Shown here in pieces: positions 9,633-19,073 of a stretch of DNA of 64,000 bases. The position numbers and the translations under genes are program-made. The notes beneath the pieces are model-generated. The model worked only from the letters and a program-made list of their open reading frames with translations. It made no database searches and was not told the DNA's origin. The DNA is from Actibacterium sp. XHP0104 (GTDB lineage Bacteria > Pseudomonadota > Alphaproteobacteria > Rhodobacterales > Rhodobacteraceae), in contig NZ_JAOWLE010000006.1 in assembly GCF_025751515.1 (NCBI RefSeq), positions 112,692-176,691 of the forward strand, in the 5' to 3' direction. Every line of letters starts with the position of its first letter. The stretch's first letter is position 1.

Positions 9633-9690
9633 GACCTCTTTAGCGGAATGTTTTACGTGGCCCGCAATCCGGTAACAACTCGCCACATCG
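9633..9690 (-). promoter_or_regulatory. SAM-II riboswitch aptamer for metZ
   Basis: On the minus strand the segment shows the SAM-II layout. A P1 stem GTGGC/GCCAC (9682-9686 with 9657-9661) encloses an approximately 20-base loop containing the conserved TACCGGATTGC-like sequence. It is followed by GTAAAACATTCCGCTAAAGAGG, whose first part pairs back into the loop as a pseudoknot and whose GCTAAA-type element is the class hallmark. An intrinsic terminator follows within about ten bases, then metZ. SAM-II in front of metZ or metA is an established alphaproteobacterial arrangement; the pseudoknot pairing was judged by eye. Confidence 0.82.
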
Positions 9691-9812
9691 GCGGCATACT
9701 CCTGGCGCGACGTCACGTCAAGCTGTCGGCCATGGCGGGCTCACGCGAAGTTGCAGCGGCGCGGCTTGCGTGCGGGGGGAAAACCCTCAACTTGGTTCGG
9801 GAAGGAGCCGCC

Positions 9813-10523
9813 ATGACACAGCCCATCGCGTTCTATTACTGGCCGACGCCCAATTGCTGGAAGATCTCGATCGCCCTGCTTGAGATGGGCCTGTCGTTTG
9901 ACCTGCGCCCGGTGAATATCGGCAGGGGCGAACAACACGCGCCCGAGTATCTGGCGATTTCCCCCAATGCCAGAGTGCCCGCGATCACCGACCCCGACGG
10001 CCCCGGCGGCGCGCCGGTGTCGATCTTTGAATCGGGCGCGATCTTGCAATACCTGGCGCGCAAGACCGGGCGGTTCTACGGCTCGGACGAACGTGACCGC
10101 ATCACCGTCGATCAGTGGCTGATGTGGCAGATGGGGGGGCTTGGCCCCATCGCAGGGCAATCGCATCATTTCCTGAAATACGGCCCCGAGATGGACCCGC
10201 CCATCGACATTCCCTATGCCAAGGCACGGTTCAAGACCGAGGTGTCGCGGCTATACCAGGTGCTGGACCGCAGGCTGGCCGACAACGAATTCGTGGCGGG
10301 TGATTTCATGTCGATCGCCGATTTCGCCATCTGGCCGTGGATCTTTCGCCACCCGCGCCAGCAGCAGGTGCTGTCGGACACGCCCCATGTCGAACGCTGG
10401 TATCACATGATGCACGCCCGCCCGATGGTGCAGGCCGGGCAGCAACTTGCGGCCGGGAAAGAGCTGGATATCGGCGCCGACAAAGAGGCGCAAAAGGCGC
10501 TGTTCGGCGGGTCTCAGGCCTGA
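9813..10523 (+). CDS. Glutathione S-transferase family protein (YfcG/Ure2-like)
   Basis: A 236-residue cytosolic protein. The N-terminal thioredoxin-like domain (IAFYYWPTPNCWKISIALLE, about residues 4-80) carries the glutathione-binding NARVPAITDPDG and ESGAILQYLA motifs, and a helical C-terminal domain follows. The pattern resembles YfcG and related disulfide-bond reductases with little transferase activity, so the substrate is unknown. The ATG at 9813 has a good Shine-Dalgarno, GGGAAGGAG. Its last codons overlap the convergent yciB gene by ten bases. It is divergent from metZ and appears to be a single-gene unit. Confidence 0.88.
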   Translation: MTQPIAFYYWPTPNCWKISIALLEMGLSFDLRPVNIGRGEQHAPEYLAISPNARVPAITDPDGPGGAPVSIFESGAILQYLARKTGRFYGSDERDRITVDQWLMWQMGGLGPIAGQSHHFLKYGPEMDPPIDIPYAKARFKTEVSRLYQVLDRRLADNEFVAGDFMSIADFAIWPWIFRHPRQQQVLSDTPHVERWYHMMHARPMVQAGQQLAAGKELDIGADKEAQKALFGGSQA

Positions 10524-11119
10524 TCGTCGGGCTGGGCCGCGTGTTTCTGGATTACGCCGCCCTGGGTCATGAAAAAGGCAAAGATCGCAATGGGCAGGCC
10601 GAAGGTCTTGAAATTGACCCACATGTCAGTGGACATCGTGCGCCAGATCGCCTCGTTCGCGATGGCCAGCGCCACAAAGAAATACATCATCCGGCGGGTC
10701 AGAATGGTCCAGCCCTCGGGCGTTAGCGGCATGGCGCCGTCCAGCACGTAGGACAGGTAGGATTTGCCCCGCATCAGCCCCCAGCCCAGCGCGCCCGCGA
10801 ACAGCGCGTAGATCATCGTGGGCTTCATCTTGAAGAAGCGTTCGTCGTTCAGCCAGACGGTCAGCCCGCCAAAGATCACCACCAGCACCGCGGTGACGAT
10901 CTGCATCTTCGACACATGGCCGGTCAGTTTCCACAGCAGCCAGGTCGAGATCAGCATGACCGGGATGAACCCGGCCGTGACCATGATGAACCCGTCATAT
11001 TCGGTGCCGCCGATGGTGAAGGTCTTGTCACGCAGCAGGATGTAGCCCGCGAAAAACGCGACGATCGGGCCCATTTCCAGGGCGAATTTCAGTGTCGATT
11101 TGCCTGCCGGTTTGCTCAT
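10514..11119 (-). CDS. yciB: Inner membrane protein YciB/septation protein A
   Basis: A 201-residue protein with five or six hydrophobic segments. It begins MSKPAGKSTLKFALEMGPI and shows the family signature around GPIVAFFAGYILLRD and the C-terminal NEAIWRTMSTDMWVNFKTFG. YciB (IspZ) proteins affect septation and envelope integrity; the biochemical role is unsettled. A GTG at 11122 directly precedes the ATG and either could initiate, both served by AAGGAAA. It lies 11 bases after the EamA transporter gene, making ftsY, EamA gene and yciB a compact unit. Its 3-prime end overlaps the GST gene on the other strand. Confidence 0.93.
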   Translation of the reverse strand: MSKPAGKSTLKFALEMGPIVAFFAGYILLRDKTFTIGGTEYDGFIMVTAGFIPVMLISTWLLWKLTGHVSKMQIVTAVLVVIFGGLTVWLNDERFFKMKPTMIYALFAGALGWGLMRGKSYLSYVLDGAMPLTPEGWTILTRRMMYFFVALAIANEAIWRTMSTDMWVNFKTFGLPIAIFAFFMTQGGVIQKHAAQPDDQA

Positions 11120-11130
11120 CACGTTTTTCC

Positions 11131-12033
11131 TTATGCGCCCATCTCAACTATCACGGCACCGGCTGCGATCAAGGCCATCAAGGCCAATCGGCGCGGGCCG
11201 ACCTTTTCTTTCAGCACGATCCAGCCAATCAGCGCGGCAAACACGGTCGATGTCTCGCGCAGCACGGCCGCCTCGCCGACCTTGTCCAGTCGGGTGGCCA
11301 TCATGACCGAGCCGAAACTGGCATAGGCCACCAGCGCGCCGGCAAACCCGCGCCGCACCAGCGGCCCCAGCGCCGGGCGATGCACCATCGCGCGCAGCCT
11401 GAGTGCCGCCAATATGGGAAAGTCGAAGGCGGTGATGAAGAAAAACCAGGCCAGAAAGGTGAACGGGTCGGGCGTGGCGCGGATGCCGAACGCGTCATAG
11501 GTGGTGTAAAGCGCGACCAGCGCGCCGGTGCCTACCGCCAGCCACAGCGCGGGCACCAATGTTTCGCGCCCCACGTCGACATGGATCAGGTTATAGGCCG
11601 CCAGCCCGAAAATACCGCCCAACAGAACCGCAACGCCCAGCCACTGCACCGGCGTGAAGGTTTCGCCAAAGATCAGCCAGGCGCCGAACACTGCGAACAG
11701 CGGCCCGGTTCCGCGCACCACCGGGTAGACGACCGTGAACGCCCCCCGCGAAAACGCCAGCGCGACGCCCAGCTTATAGGCCAGGTGGATCGGGATCGTG
11801 CCCAGAAGGATCAGCCATTCAACGCCCTGCGGGTGCGGCACCACGAACAGCGCGATCGGGGCCGACAGGATCAGCAGCCAGGCGTCGATTGCGCCGCGGC
11901 TGAGCCAGGGATCATGCCGCCCCTTTTGCAGCGCCCCGAAGACCGCGTGCAGAAAGGCCGCCGACAGCGCCAGGATCAGCGCAAGCTGTCGCCCCTCATC
12001 AGTGCCCGCGATCGAGACCAGCCAGTCGCTCAA
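11131..12033 (-). CDS. EamA (DMT) family transporter
   Basis: A 300-residue integral membrane protein of the drug/metabolite transporter superfamily with about ten hydrophobic segments in two EamA repeats (for example [20 protein letters not shown] and [20 protein letters not shown]). The substrate is unknown; relatives export amino acids or metabolites. The best start is a TTG at 12033 that overlaps the ftsY stop as TTGA, implying coupled translation. No better ATG occurs before the first membrane segment. It is followed by yciB. Confidence 0.85.
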   Translation of the reverse strand: MSDWLVSIAGTDEGRQLALILALSAAFLHAVFGALQKGRHDPWLSRGAIDAWLLILSAPIALFVVPHPQGVEWLILLGTIPIHLAYKLGVALAFSRGAFTVVYPVVRGTGPLFAVFGAWLIFGETFTPVQWLGVAVLLGGIFGLAAYNLIHVDVGRETLVPALWLAVGTGALVALYTTYDAFGIRATPDPFTFLAWFFFITAFDFPILAALRLRAMVHRPALGPLVRRGFAGALVAYASFGSVMMATRLDKVGEAAVLRETSTVFAALIGWIVLKEKVGPRRLALMALIAAGAVIVEMGA

Positions 12034-13334
12034 CCAGCCTCAACCCCGGCCAGCGCCTTGGCGAAATCCTCGGGGTCAAAGGGGGCAAGGTCGTCGATCT
12101 GCTCGCCCACGCCGATGGCATGGATCGGCAGGCCGAACTTGTCGGCCAGCGCCACCAGCACGCCGCCCTTGGCGGTGCCGTCGAGTTTCGTCATCACCAG
12201 GCCCGACACATCGGCCAGTTTCTGGAAGGTCTCGACCTGGTTCAACGCGTTCTGCCCGGTGGTCGCATCCAGCACCAACAGGGTGTTATGCGGCGCGTCG
12301 GGGTCTTTCTTGCGGATGACGCGGACGATCTTGGCCAGTTCCTCCATCAGGTCCTGACGGTTTTGCAGACGCCCGGCGGTGTCGATCATCAGCAGGTCGG
12401 CGCCATCGGCCTGGGCCTTGGTCATCGCGTCAAAGGCCAGGCTGGCGGGGTCCGACCCTTCGGGCGCGGTCAGCACCGGCACCCCGGCGCGATCACCCCA
12501 GACCTGCAACTGTTCCACGGCGGCGGCGCGGAACGTGTCGCCCGCGGCGATCACCACGTTCTTGCCAGCGGCGCGGAACTGGCTGGCCAGCTTGCCGATC
12601 GTGGTGGTCTTGCCAGAGCCATTGACCCCCACCACCAGCACCACCTGCGGCTTGCTGGGATAAAGCGGCAGCGGGCGGGCGACCGGTTCCATGATGCGGG
12701 TGATCTCGGCGGCCAGCAGGCGCTTGATCTCGTCGACCGACAGCTTCTTGCCAAAGCGGCCCTCGGCCATGTTGGCGGTGACGCGCAGGGCGGTATCGAC
12801 GCCCATATCGGCGGTGATCAGCAGCTCTTCGAGCTGTTCCAGCATGTCGTCATCCAGCACGCGGCGCTTGACGACCTGCGGGGCGGATTTGCCAAAAATG
12901 CGACCCAGAAAGCCCGGCTTGGCCGCGCCGGGGCTGACCTCGACCGTGCCGCGGCCCATATCGGGCAGCTCGACCGGGGTGTCCATCGGCATCGGGTCGG
13001 TCTCGAGCGGCAGCTCGAGGGGCATGTCGATCTCGACATCGTCGCTGCCCGGATCGGGCAGGTTTTCCGGCTCTTCCTCGGGCGCGGGTTCCGGTTCAGG
13101 CATCGGGTCCGGCATCGGCTCGGGGTCGGGCATCGGCACCGGCTCGGGCATGGGCTCGGGTTCGGGTGTGGGTTCCGGGCGCGGGGTCGGTTCCGGCGCA
13201 GGCGTCGGTTCGGGCGCGGTCGGGGTTTCGACCGCCTCTTCGACGCCGCCGTCATCGACAATGGCCTCCAGCCCCTCATCCAGTTTGGACGAGGATTTGA
13301 ACAGCCGTTCCTTGAGCTTTGAAAATAGTGCCAT
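12030..13334 (-). CDS. ftsY: Signal recognition particle receptor FtsY
   Basis: Membrane-associated SRP receptor GTPase that docks ribosome-SRP complexes to SecYEG. The 434-residue protein has a short basic start ([18 protein letters not shown]), an acidic A domain, then the helical N domain (from about 150) and the G domain with [15 protein letters not shown] and TKLDG motifs. The A domain contains a striking proline-glutamate run of PEPx units at about residues 40-92. It is the first gene of a three-gene unit with the EamA transporter and yciB. The 130-base gap to the divergent AlkB-like gene must hold both promoters. Confidence 0.97.
   Translation of the reverse strand: MALFSKLKERLFKSSSKLDEGLEAIVDDGGVEEAVETPTAPEPTPAPEPTPRPEPTPEPEPMPEPVPMPDPEPMPDPMPEPEPAPEEEPENLPDPGSDDVEIDMPLELPLETDPMPMDTPVELPDMGRGTVEVSPGAAKPGFLGRIFGKSAPQVVKRRVLDDDMLEQLEELLITADMGVDTALRVTANMAEGRFGKKLSVDEIKRLLAAEITRIMEPVARPLPLYPSKPQVVLVVGVNGSGKTTTIGKLASQFRAAGKNVVIAAGDTFRAAAVEQLQVWGDRAGVPVLTAPEGSDPASLAFDAMTKAQADGADLLMIDTAGRLQNRQDLMEELAKIVRVIRKKDPDAPHNTLLVLDATTGQNALNQVETFQKLADVSGLVMTKLDGTAKGGVLVALADKFGLPIHAIGVGEQIDDLAPFDPEDFAKALAGVEAG
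13060..13215 (-). repeat. Imperfect 12-base tandem repeat encoding PEPx units in FtsY
   Basis: Within ftsY, about a dozen degenerate 12-base units encode successive PEPT, PEPM, PDPE-like tetrads. Periodicity is clear in protein and DNA. It gives a stiff, acidic linker between membrane-targeting N-terminus and NG domain and may vary in length between strains by slippage. Confidence 0.8.
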
Positions 13335-13464
13335 GCGCGCCTCCGCTTAAGCGCTGATTTAATCGCAATTCCCGCCCATTGGAAGGGAGCGCGGCCAGAA
13401 ACCGCGCGGGGCTGGCGCATCGTGCGGCTTTGGCCCATTCTGCCCGCAAAGCAGAGACCCGCGC

Positions 13465-14490
13465 ATGACCACCCGCCCGATCACCTTTTTCGCCCTCGCC
13501 ACGCTGGCGCCCGTGCCCCTGCTGGGGCTGGGGGCGACGTTCGGCGGGGCGTGGATCTGGGCGGCGCTGATCTACATGACACTGTTTGCCGGGCTGGCCG
13601 ACCGGGTGATGGCGCGGCCCGAACCCGACGCGCCCGAGGGGGCCGAGTTTCCCGCCGCCGACCAGTTGTCGGCCCTGCTGGCGGGGCTGCATTTCGTGCT
13701 GCTGGGCGCGGGCATCTGGGCCGTGTCGGGCGCCAGCGGCCTCACGCCCGGCGCGCGTATTGTGGCGTTTTTTGCCTTTGGCCTCTTCTTTGGCCAGGTC
13801 AGCAATTCCAACGCGCATGAGCTGATCCACCGCCCCACACGCGGGCTGCACCGGCTGGGGATGTGGGTTTTCGTCTCGCTCATGTTCGGGCATCACACAT
13901 CCGCGCATCCGCTGGTACATCACCGCCATGTCGGCACGCCTGCCGACCCCAACACCCCGCGCGGTGGCGAGGGGTTTTATCGCTTTTTGCCGCGCGCATG
14001 GATCGGATCGTTCCGCGCGGGCCTGCGGGCCGAGCGCGTGCTGGGGCGGCGCGGGCGCTATGCCACCTATATCGGCGGGGGGCTGGGCCTTTTGGCGCTG
14101 AGCTATCTGGCCTTTGGGCTGGCCGGGGCGCTGGCGCATCTGGCGCTGGCGGGACACGCCAGCGCGCAGCTGCTGTTGTCGGATTACGTGCAGCATTACG
14201 GGCTGTCGCGCCCCCGGCTGGAGAATGGCAAATACGCCCCCGTCACCGCCGCGCATAGCTGGAACGCGCCGCATCGGTTTTCCAGCCACCTGATGCTGAA
14301 TGCGCCGCGCCATTCCGATCACCACACCCACCCCGCGCGCGCCTATCCGGCGCTGCACCTGCCCGGCCCCGACGAGGTGCCGACCCTGCCCCACAGCCTG
14401 CCGGTGATGGGGGCGATCGCGCTGGTGCCGCCGCTGTGGCGACGCATCATGAACCCGCGCGCCGCGCGCTGGCAAAACCGCGCCACCTGA
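13465..14490 (+). CDS. AlkB-like membrane diiron hydroxylase/desaturase
   Basis: A 341-residue integral membrane protein of the fatty acid desaturase/alkane hydroxylase superfamily. It has the histidine clusters expected to bind two irons: HELIH (118-122), HHTSAHPLVHHRH (143-155), QHYG (243-246) and RHSDHH (282-287), among hydrophobic segments. The last two resemble the AlkB motifs NYxEHYG and LQRHSDHH. At 341 residues it is shorter than classic AlkB (about 400). The substrate is uncertain; alkane or other terminal hydroxylation is the usual annotation. No rubredoxin gene is adjacent. It is monocistronic, divergent from ftsY. Confidence 0.82.
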   Translation: MTTRPITFFALATLAPVPLLGLGATFGGAWIWAALIYMTLFAGLADRVMARPEPDAPEGAEFPAADQLSALLAGLHFVLLGAGIWAVSGASGLTPGARIVAFFAFGLFFGQVSNSNAHELIHRPTRGLHRLGMWVFVSLMFGHHTSAHPLVHHRHVGTPADPNTPRGGEGFYRFLPRAWIGSFRAGLRAERVLGRRGRYATYIGGGLGLLALSYLAFGLAGALAHLALAGHASAQLLLSDYVQHYGLSRPRLENGKYAPVTAAHSWNAPHRFSSHLMLNAPRHSDHHTHPARAYPALHLPGPDEVPTLPHSLPVMGAIALVPPLWRRIMNPRAARWQNRAT

Positions 14491-14537
14491 CGCAGCCGCC
14501 GCTGGCGCTGCGGGCCGCAACCTGTCATTGTCACGCC

Positions 14538-14930
14538 ATGCGCCTGCCCCTGATCCTTGCCCTTTTTGCCGCGATGCCTGCACTGGCCGAGACCCCGATC
14601 TCGGCCGCCGAGTTCGATGCCTATACCCGCGGCAAGACCATGTTTTATGGCCGTGACGGCGTACCCTATGGCGCCGAGCAATACCTGCCCAACCGCCGCG
14701 TGATCTGGACCTTTCTCGACGGCGAATGCCAGGAAGGCACATGGTTCGCCGAGGGCGAGCAGATCTGTTTCGATTACGGCAATGGCTCGCCCCTGCAATG
14801 CTGGCGCTTTTTCCTGAACAATGGCGGGCTGAGCGCGCAATTCGAGGATGGCACAACGACCACGCCTCTGGTCGAGGTCGAACAGACCCCGCAACCGCTC
14901 TGGTGCCCCGGCCCCAAGGTCGGGGTCTGA
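14538..14930 (+). CDS. Small secreted hypothetical protein
   Basis: A 130-residue protein with a clear signal peptide (MRLPLILALFAAMPALAE, cleavage near residue 17). The mature part is rich in aromatic residues and cysteines (DGECQEG, EQICFDYG, LQCWRFF, PLWCPGP), suggesting a compact periplasmic domain with two disulfides. I do not recognise a named function; similar short proteins are common in Rhodobacterales. It follows the AlkB-like gene by 47 bases and ends three bases before the convergent xseA stop. Confidence 0.7.
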   Translation: MRLPLILALFAAMPALAETPISAAEFDAYTRGKTMFYGRDGVPYGAEQYLPNRRVIWTFLDGECQEGTWFAEGEQICFDYGNGSPLQCWRFFLNNGGLSAQFEDGTTTTPLVEVEQTPQPLWCPGPKVGV

Positions 14931-14933
14931 TCC

Positions 14934-16412
14934 CTAGAACAGGCTGCCCTGTTCGGGCGGCTTCTTGGGCATTGCCTTTTTCGCGGGCTTGCCGCCCACC
15001 GCAAAGCGCCCGTCGCGGAACTGGATCTCCAGCGCGGTTGCGGCCTCGGCCGCCACACGGGTGGTGATCACCTGCTCGCCCGAGCGCACCACCGCATAGC
15101 CGCGCGCCAGGGTTTCCTCGTATCCCAGGCTCATCCGCATCCGTTCCAGCGCGGCCAGACGGTCGCGCCGCTGGCCCAGATCGGCGCGGGCGACAGCGGC
15201 CAGCCGGGCCGCGACCTGATCCAGATCGCGGCGTTTCTGGGTGATGTCACGGGTCAACGCCTCGGGCCGCAGGCGGCTGATGCGGGCCTCCAGCCGGTCA
15301 CGCTTGGCGGTGATGGCATTGCGCAACAGGCCGGGGCGCAGATGCGCGGCGGCCTCGGCCAGTTTTACCCGGCGACGCTGGGTGGCGGCGCGCAGGGCCG
15401 GGTCCAGCCGGTCGCCCCATTTGTCCAGCCGTTGCCGCGCGCCTTCGACCAGTTGCTCGGGCCGGGGCAGCGCCCGCGACAGATCGGCCAGCCGCTGACG
15501 GCGCAGCAACACCGCCTGCCCCATGCCGCGCGTCATCCGCGCGCCCTGGTCATCGACCCAGCCCAGCAGTTCCAGCCGCACGGGCACGGCCATCTCGGCG
15601 GCGGCGGTGGGCGTGGGCGCGCGCCGGTCGGCGGCGAAATCAATCAGCGTGGTGTCGGTTTCGTGCCCCACGGCGGAAATCAGCGGAATGTCTGACGCCG
15701 CCGCCGCGCGCACCACGATTTCCTCGTTGAAGCCCCACAGATCCTCGATCGAGCCACCGCCGCGCGCCACGATGATCAGATCGGGCCGGGGCAGTGCGCC
15801 GCCGGGCGTCAGGGCGTTGAAGCCCTCGATCGCGCGCGCCACCTCGGCGGCGCAGTTTTGCCCCTGGACGGCGACGGGCCAGACCAGAACCTTGCGCGGG
15901 AAACGGTCGCGCAGCCGGTGCAGGATGTCGCGGATCACCGCGCCCGACGGTGACGTGACCACCCCGATCACCTCTGGCAGAAACGGCAGCGGCTGTTTGC
16001 GCTCGGGCGCGAACAGGCCATCGGCGGCCAGCGCCTTCTTGCGCTTTTCCAGCATCGCCATCAGCGCGCCCTCGCCCGCCGGTTCGACATTGTCGACGAT
16101 CAGCTGATAGCGCGAGCCGCCCGGAAAGGTGGTCATGCGGCCGGTAGCGATGACCTCCATCCCCTCTTCGGGCTGCACGGCCATACGCGCGACCTGACCC
16201 TTCCAACTGACGGCATTCAGAACCGCGCGGTCATCCTTGAGATCGAAATACAGATGCCCCGAGCGCGGCCGCGACACCCGCCCCACCTCGGCCCGGACAC
16301 GGACATAGCCAAACTCTCCCTCGAGCACACGTTTCACCGCCCCCGAGATTTCCGAGACGGTATATTCATGCGCATTCTGGCCGGGGCCGGCGTCTTCGAT
16401 CAGGTCTGACAT
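14934..16412 (-). CDS. xseA: Exodeoxyribonuclease VII large subunit
   Basis: Large subunit of exonuclease VII, which degrades single-stranded DNA in repair. The 492-residue product has the N-terminal OB domain (EYTVSEISGAVKRVLEGEFG, RSGHLYFDLKDD), the catalytic core with GVVTSPSGAVIRDILHRL, RGGGSIEDLWGFNEE and SAVGHETDTTL, then a long coiled-coil C-terminal part rich in Arg and Leu. Length is normal to slightly long. It is divergent from purD, 71 bases apart; the small subunit xseB is not in the window. Confidence 0.96.
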   Translation of the reverse strand: MSDLIEDAGPGQNAHEYTVSEISGAVKRVLEGEFGYVRVRAEVGRVSRPRSGHLYFDLKDDRAVLNAVSWKGQVARMAVQPEEGMEVIATGRMTTFPGGSRYQLIVDNVEPAGEGALMAMLEKRKKALAADGLFAPERKQPLPFLPEVIGVVTSPSGAVIRDILHRLRDRFPRKVLVWPVAVQGQNCAAEVARAIEGFNALTPGGALPRPDLIIVARGGGSIEDLWGFNEEIVVRAAAASDIPLISAVGHETDTTLIDFAADRRAPTPTAAAEMAVPVRLELLGWVDDQGARMTRGMGQAVLLRRQRLADLSRALPRPEQLVEGARQRLDKWGDRLDPALRAATQRRRVKLAEAAAHLRPGLLRNAITAKRDRLEARISRLRPEALTRDITQKRRDLDQVAARLAAVARADLGQRRDRLAALERMRMSLGYEETLARGYAVVRSGEQVITTRVAAEAATALEIQFRDGRFAVGGKPAKKAMPKKPPEQGSLF

Positions 16413-16483
16413 GGCTGCTCGCTTGTCTTGTGCTGGTGCACAGCTTAGAACGCCGCAAACCGAAGGCCAAGCAGGGGCATCCC

Positions 16484-17746
16484 ATGAATATTCTCATTCT
16501 CGGCAGCGGCGGGCGCGAACACAGCCTTGCCTGGGCGATCAAACAGAACCCGAAATGCGACCGGCTGATCGTGGCGCCGGGCAATGCCGGCATGGCCGAG
16601 ATCGCCGAATGCGCGGCGCTGAACATCGAAGACGGCGGCGCGGTCGCCACATTCGCCGAGGAAAACGCCATCGATTTCGTGGTGATCGGCCCCGAGGCGC
16701 CGCTGGCCGCCGGTGTGGCCGACCGCCTGCGCGCGGCAGGGTTCCTGTGCTTTGGCCCCTCGAAAGAGGCCGCACGCCTTGAGGCCTCGAAAGGCTTTAC
16801 CAAGGAAATCTGCGACGCCTGCAACGCGCCCACGGCTGGGTACGCCCGGTTCACCGAGGCGGAACCGGCCAAGGCCTATATTCGCGAACAGGGCGCGCCC
16901 ATCGTGGTCAAGGCCGATGGCCTGGCCGCCGGCAAGGGCGTGATCGTGGCGATGGATCTCGACAGCGCGCTCGATGCCATCGACGACATGTTCGGCGGCG
17001 AGTTCGGCGCGGCTGGCGCCGAGGTGGTGATCGAGGAATTCATGGAGGGAGAAGAGGCCAGCTTCTTCATCCTCTCAGACGGCAAGAACATCCTGCCCGT
17101 GGGCACCGCCCAAGACCACAAGCGCGTGGGCGACGGCGATACCGGCCCCAATACCGGCGGCATGGGCGCCTATTCGCCCGCGCCGATCATGGATGCGTCG
17201 GTCACGCAAAAGGCGCTGGACGAAATCGTGCAGCCCACCGTCGATGAAATGGCCCGTCGCGGCACCCCCTATCAGGGCGTGCTTTACGCCGGCTTCATGA
17301 TCAAGGACGGCCAGCCGCGCCTGGTGGAATACAACGTCCGCTTTGGCGACCCGGAATGCCAGGTGCTTATGATGCGGCTGGGCGCTCAGGCGCTTGACCT
17401 GCTGCTGGCCTGCGCCGAGGGCAAGCTGGACGAGGCCCAGGTGAACTGGGCCGATGACCATGCGATGACGGTGGTCATGGCCGCGAACGGCTATCCGGGT
17501 GCCTATCAGAAAGGCTCGGAGATCCGGGGGCTTGATGCCCTGCCCGAGGACAGCATGAACATGGTCTTCCACGCCGGCACCAAAGAGGTCGACGGCAAGA
17601 TCACCGCCAATGGCGGCCGCGTTCTGAACGTCACCGCCCGCGGCACTACCCTGCAAGAGGCCCGCGATCGCGCCTATGCCATGGCCGAGGCCATCGACTG
17701 GCCCGAGGGATTCTATCGCAAGGATATCGGCTGGCGCGCGCTGTGA
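16484..17746 (+). CDS. purD: Phosphoribosylamine--glycine ligase
   Basis: GAR synthetase, second step of purine synthesis, an ATP-grasp enzyme. The 420-residue product starts MNILILGSGGREHSLAWAI, carries the ATP-grasp block VVKADGLAAGKGVIVA and the signature RFGDPECQVLMMRL. The ATG at 16484 follows a GCAGGGG ribosome site; an upstream in-frame extension is not conserved. A strong hairpin terminator lies ten bases after the stop, so it is probably monocistronic. Confidence 0.97.
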   Translation: MNILILGSGGREHSLAWAIKQNPKCDRLIVAPGNAGMAEIAECAALNIEDGGAVATFAEENAIDFVVIGPEAPLAAGVADRLRAAGFLCFGPSKEAARLEASKGFTKEICDACNAPTAGYARFTEAEPAKAYIREQGAPIVVKADGLAAGKGVIVAMDLDSALDAIDDMFGGEFGAAGAEVVIEEFMEGEEASFFILSDGKNILPVGTAQDHKRVGDGDTGPNTGGMGAYSPAPIMDASVTQKALDEIVQPTVDEMARRGTPYQGVLYAGFMIKDGQPRLVEYNVRFGDPECQVLMMRLGAQALDLLLACAEGKLDEAQVNWADDHAMTVVMAANGYPGAYQKGSEIRGLDALPEDSMNMVFHAGTKEVDGKITANGGRVLNVTARGTTLQEARDRAYAMAEAIDWPEGFYRKDIGWRAL

Positions 17747-17755
17747 CCTGATTGA

Positions 17756-17776
17756 GACCGGCCCCTTGGGCCGGTC
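17756..17776 (+). terminator. purD terminator
   Basis: A perfect nine-pair stem GACCGGCCC/GGGCCGGTC with a three-base loop lies ten bases after the purD stop and is followed by ATTCTTCTT, a pyrimidine-rich tract. Confidence 0.75.
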
Positions 17777-17790
17777 ATTCTTCTTGCCTC

Positions 17791-17900
17791 GCGGCCCAAG
17801 GGCCGCTCAGGTGCCTCCGGCGGGGATATTTCCCCGAAGAAGAAGCCCCTGTCTTCTTTTTCGCATAAATATCCCGGGGTCCGGGGCAGAGCCCCGGTTC
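17791..17900. repeat. Palindrome-rich intergenic element
   Basis: Several inverted repeats are stacked here: GCGGCCC/GGGCCGC (17791-17806), a roughly 68-base imperfect palindrome (17811-17879) whose outer arms GGGGATATTT and AAATATCCC pair across inner AAGAAGA/TCTTCTT arms, and CCGGGGC/GCCCCGG near 17880-17896. From memory, the CCTCCGGCGGGGATATTT and GAAGAAG parts recur in many Rhodobacterales intergenic regions, so this looks like a dispersed REP-like element. It may also terminate the minus-strand unit ending at 17905. Confidence 0.65.
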
Positions 17901-17904
17901 CGCC

Positions 17905-18593
17905 CTAATCGGCCTTGCAGGCGGCGGCGTCAGGCAGGCTGCGGGTCTTCAATTCGCGGCTGCTGAGGGTGCCGTTTTGAAACCGGGTGGCAATCACGCG
18001 TGACCAGTCGGCATTGGCGGTGATGATCTCGGGGCCCTGGCCGCAATCGCGGATGCCGCCCGAGATGAAATCCTGCCCGATCCGGTGGTTGGTCAGGCCT
18101 GGTTTCTCGGCCACCAGCGTGAGGGTGCCATTCTCAAACCGCCAGACCCGCAGCAGTTTCGCCAGGTGCGGGCGGTCGATATAGGCGATCTCGATACGGC
18201 CATCGCCATCGAGATCGGCCGCGCCCAAGGGCGCAAGCCAGCGATGCGGGCGGCCGATAAAGGGGGTAGCGGCGATCAGGCCTGTTTCGCCATAGACCGC
18301 TAGGCGCGCACCCAGTGACAGGTCGGTTTCGACCGTGATGACCTCGGGCGCGCCGTCGCCGTCAAGATCGGCAAGGCGCGGGGCGAGGTCTTCGAACACG
18401 CGGGTATCGGGCAGAACGATGCGGCGTTTACCAGCCGGGGTCGTCAGTTCCAGCGCGCCCCATTCCAGCGCATCGCCCAGCACGGCGTGGTCGTAGCGGG
18501 CGGTTGGGTCGGTATAGCGGGCGTCGGTGATCTGGGCCTGCGCCGCCCCGGAGAAGAGCAGCGCCAGAGCGGCAATGACGCCCGCGCCGCGCA

Positions 18594-18594
<1 letters not shown>
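17905..18594 (-). CDS. Secreted FG-GAP/VCBS repeat protein
   Basis: A 229-residue protein with a signal peptide (MRGAGVIAALALLFSGAAQAQ). Two integrin-like calcium-binding blades are visible: LADLDGDGAPEVITVE and AADLDGDGRIEIAYID, each with the DxDxDGxxD pattern. The rest is beta-rich, consistent with a small propeller. Two cysteines near the C-terminus (RDCGQG, AACKAD) may pair. Its ATG overlaps the stop of the ferredoxin gene as TGATG, so the two are co-translated. Function is unknown; the fold suggests binding outside the cytoplasm. Confidence 0.8.
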
Positions 18595-19031
<437 letters not shown>

Positions 19032-19073
19032 CTATGATCGCGGGAAAACCGGCACAGCCAGAACGAGCAGAGA

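Noticed and set aside
13060..13215. Repeats that could suggest a CRISPR array or minisatellite
   Set aside because: Units are 12 bases, degenerate and in frame within ftsY; no spacers.
12691..13350. A Ser/Gly repeat frame opposite the ftsY linker
   Set aside because: It is the complementary reading of the PEPx repeats in ftsY.
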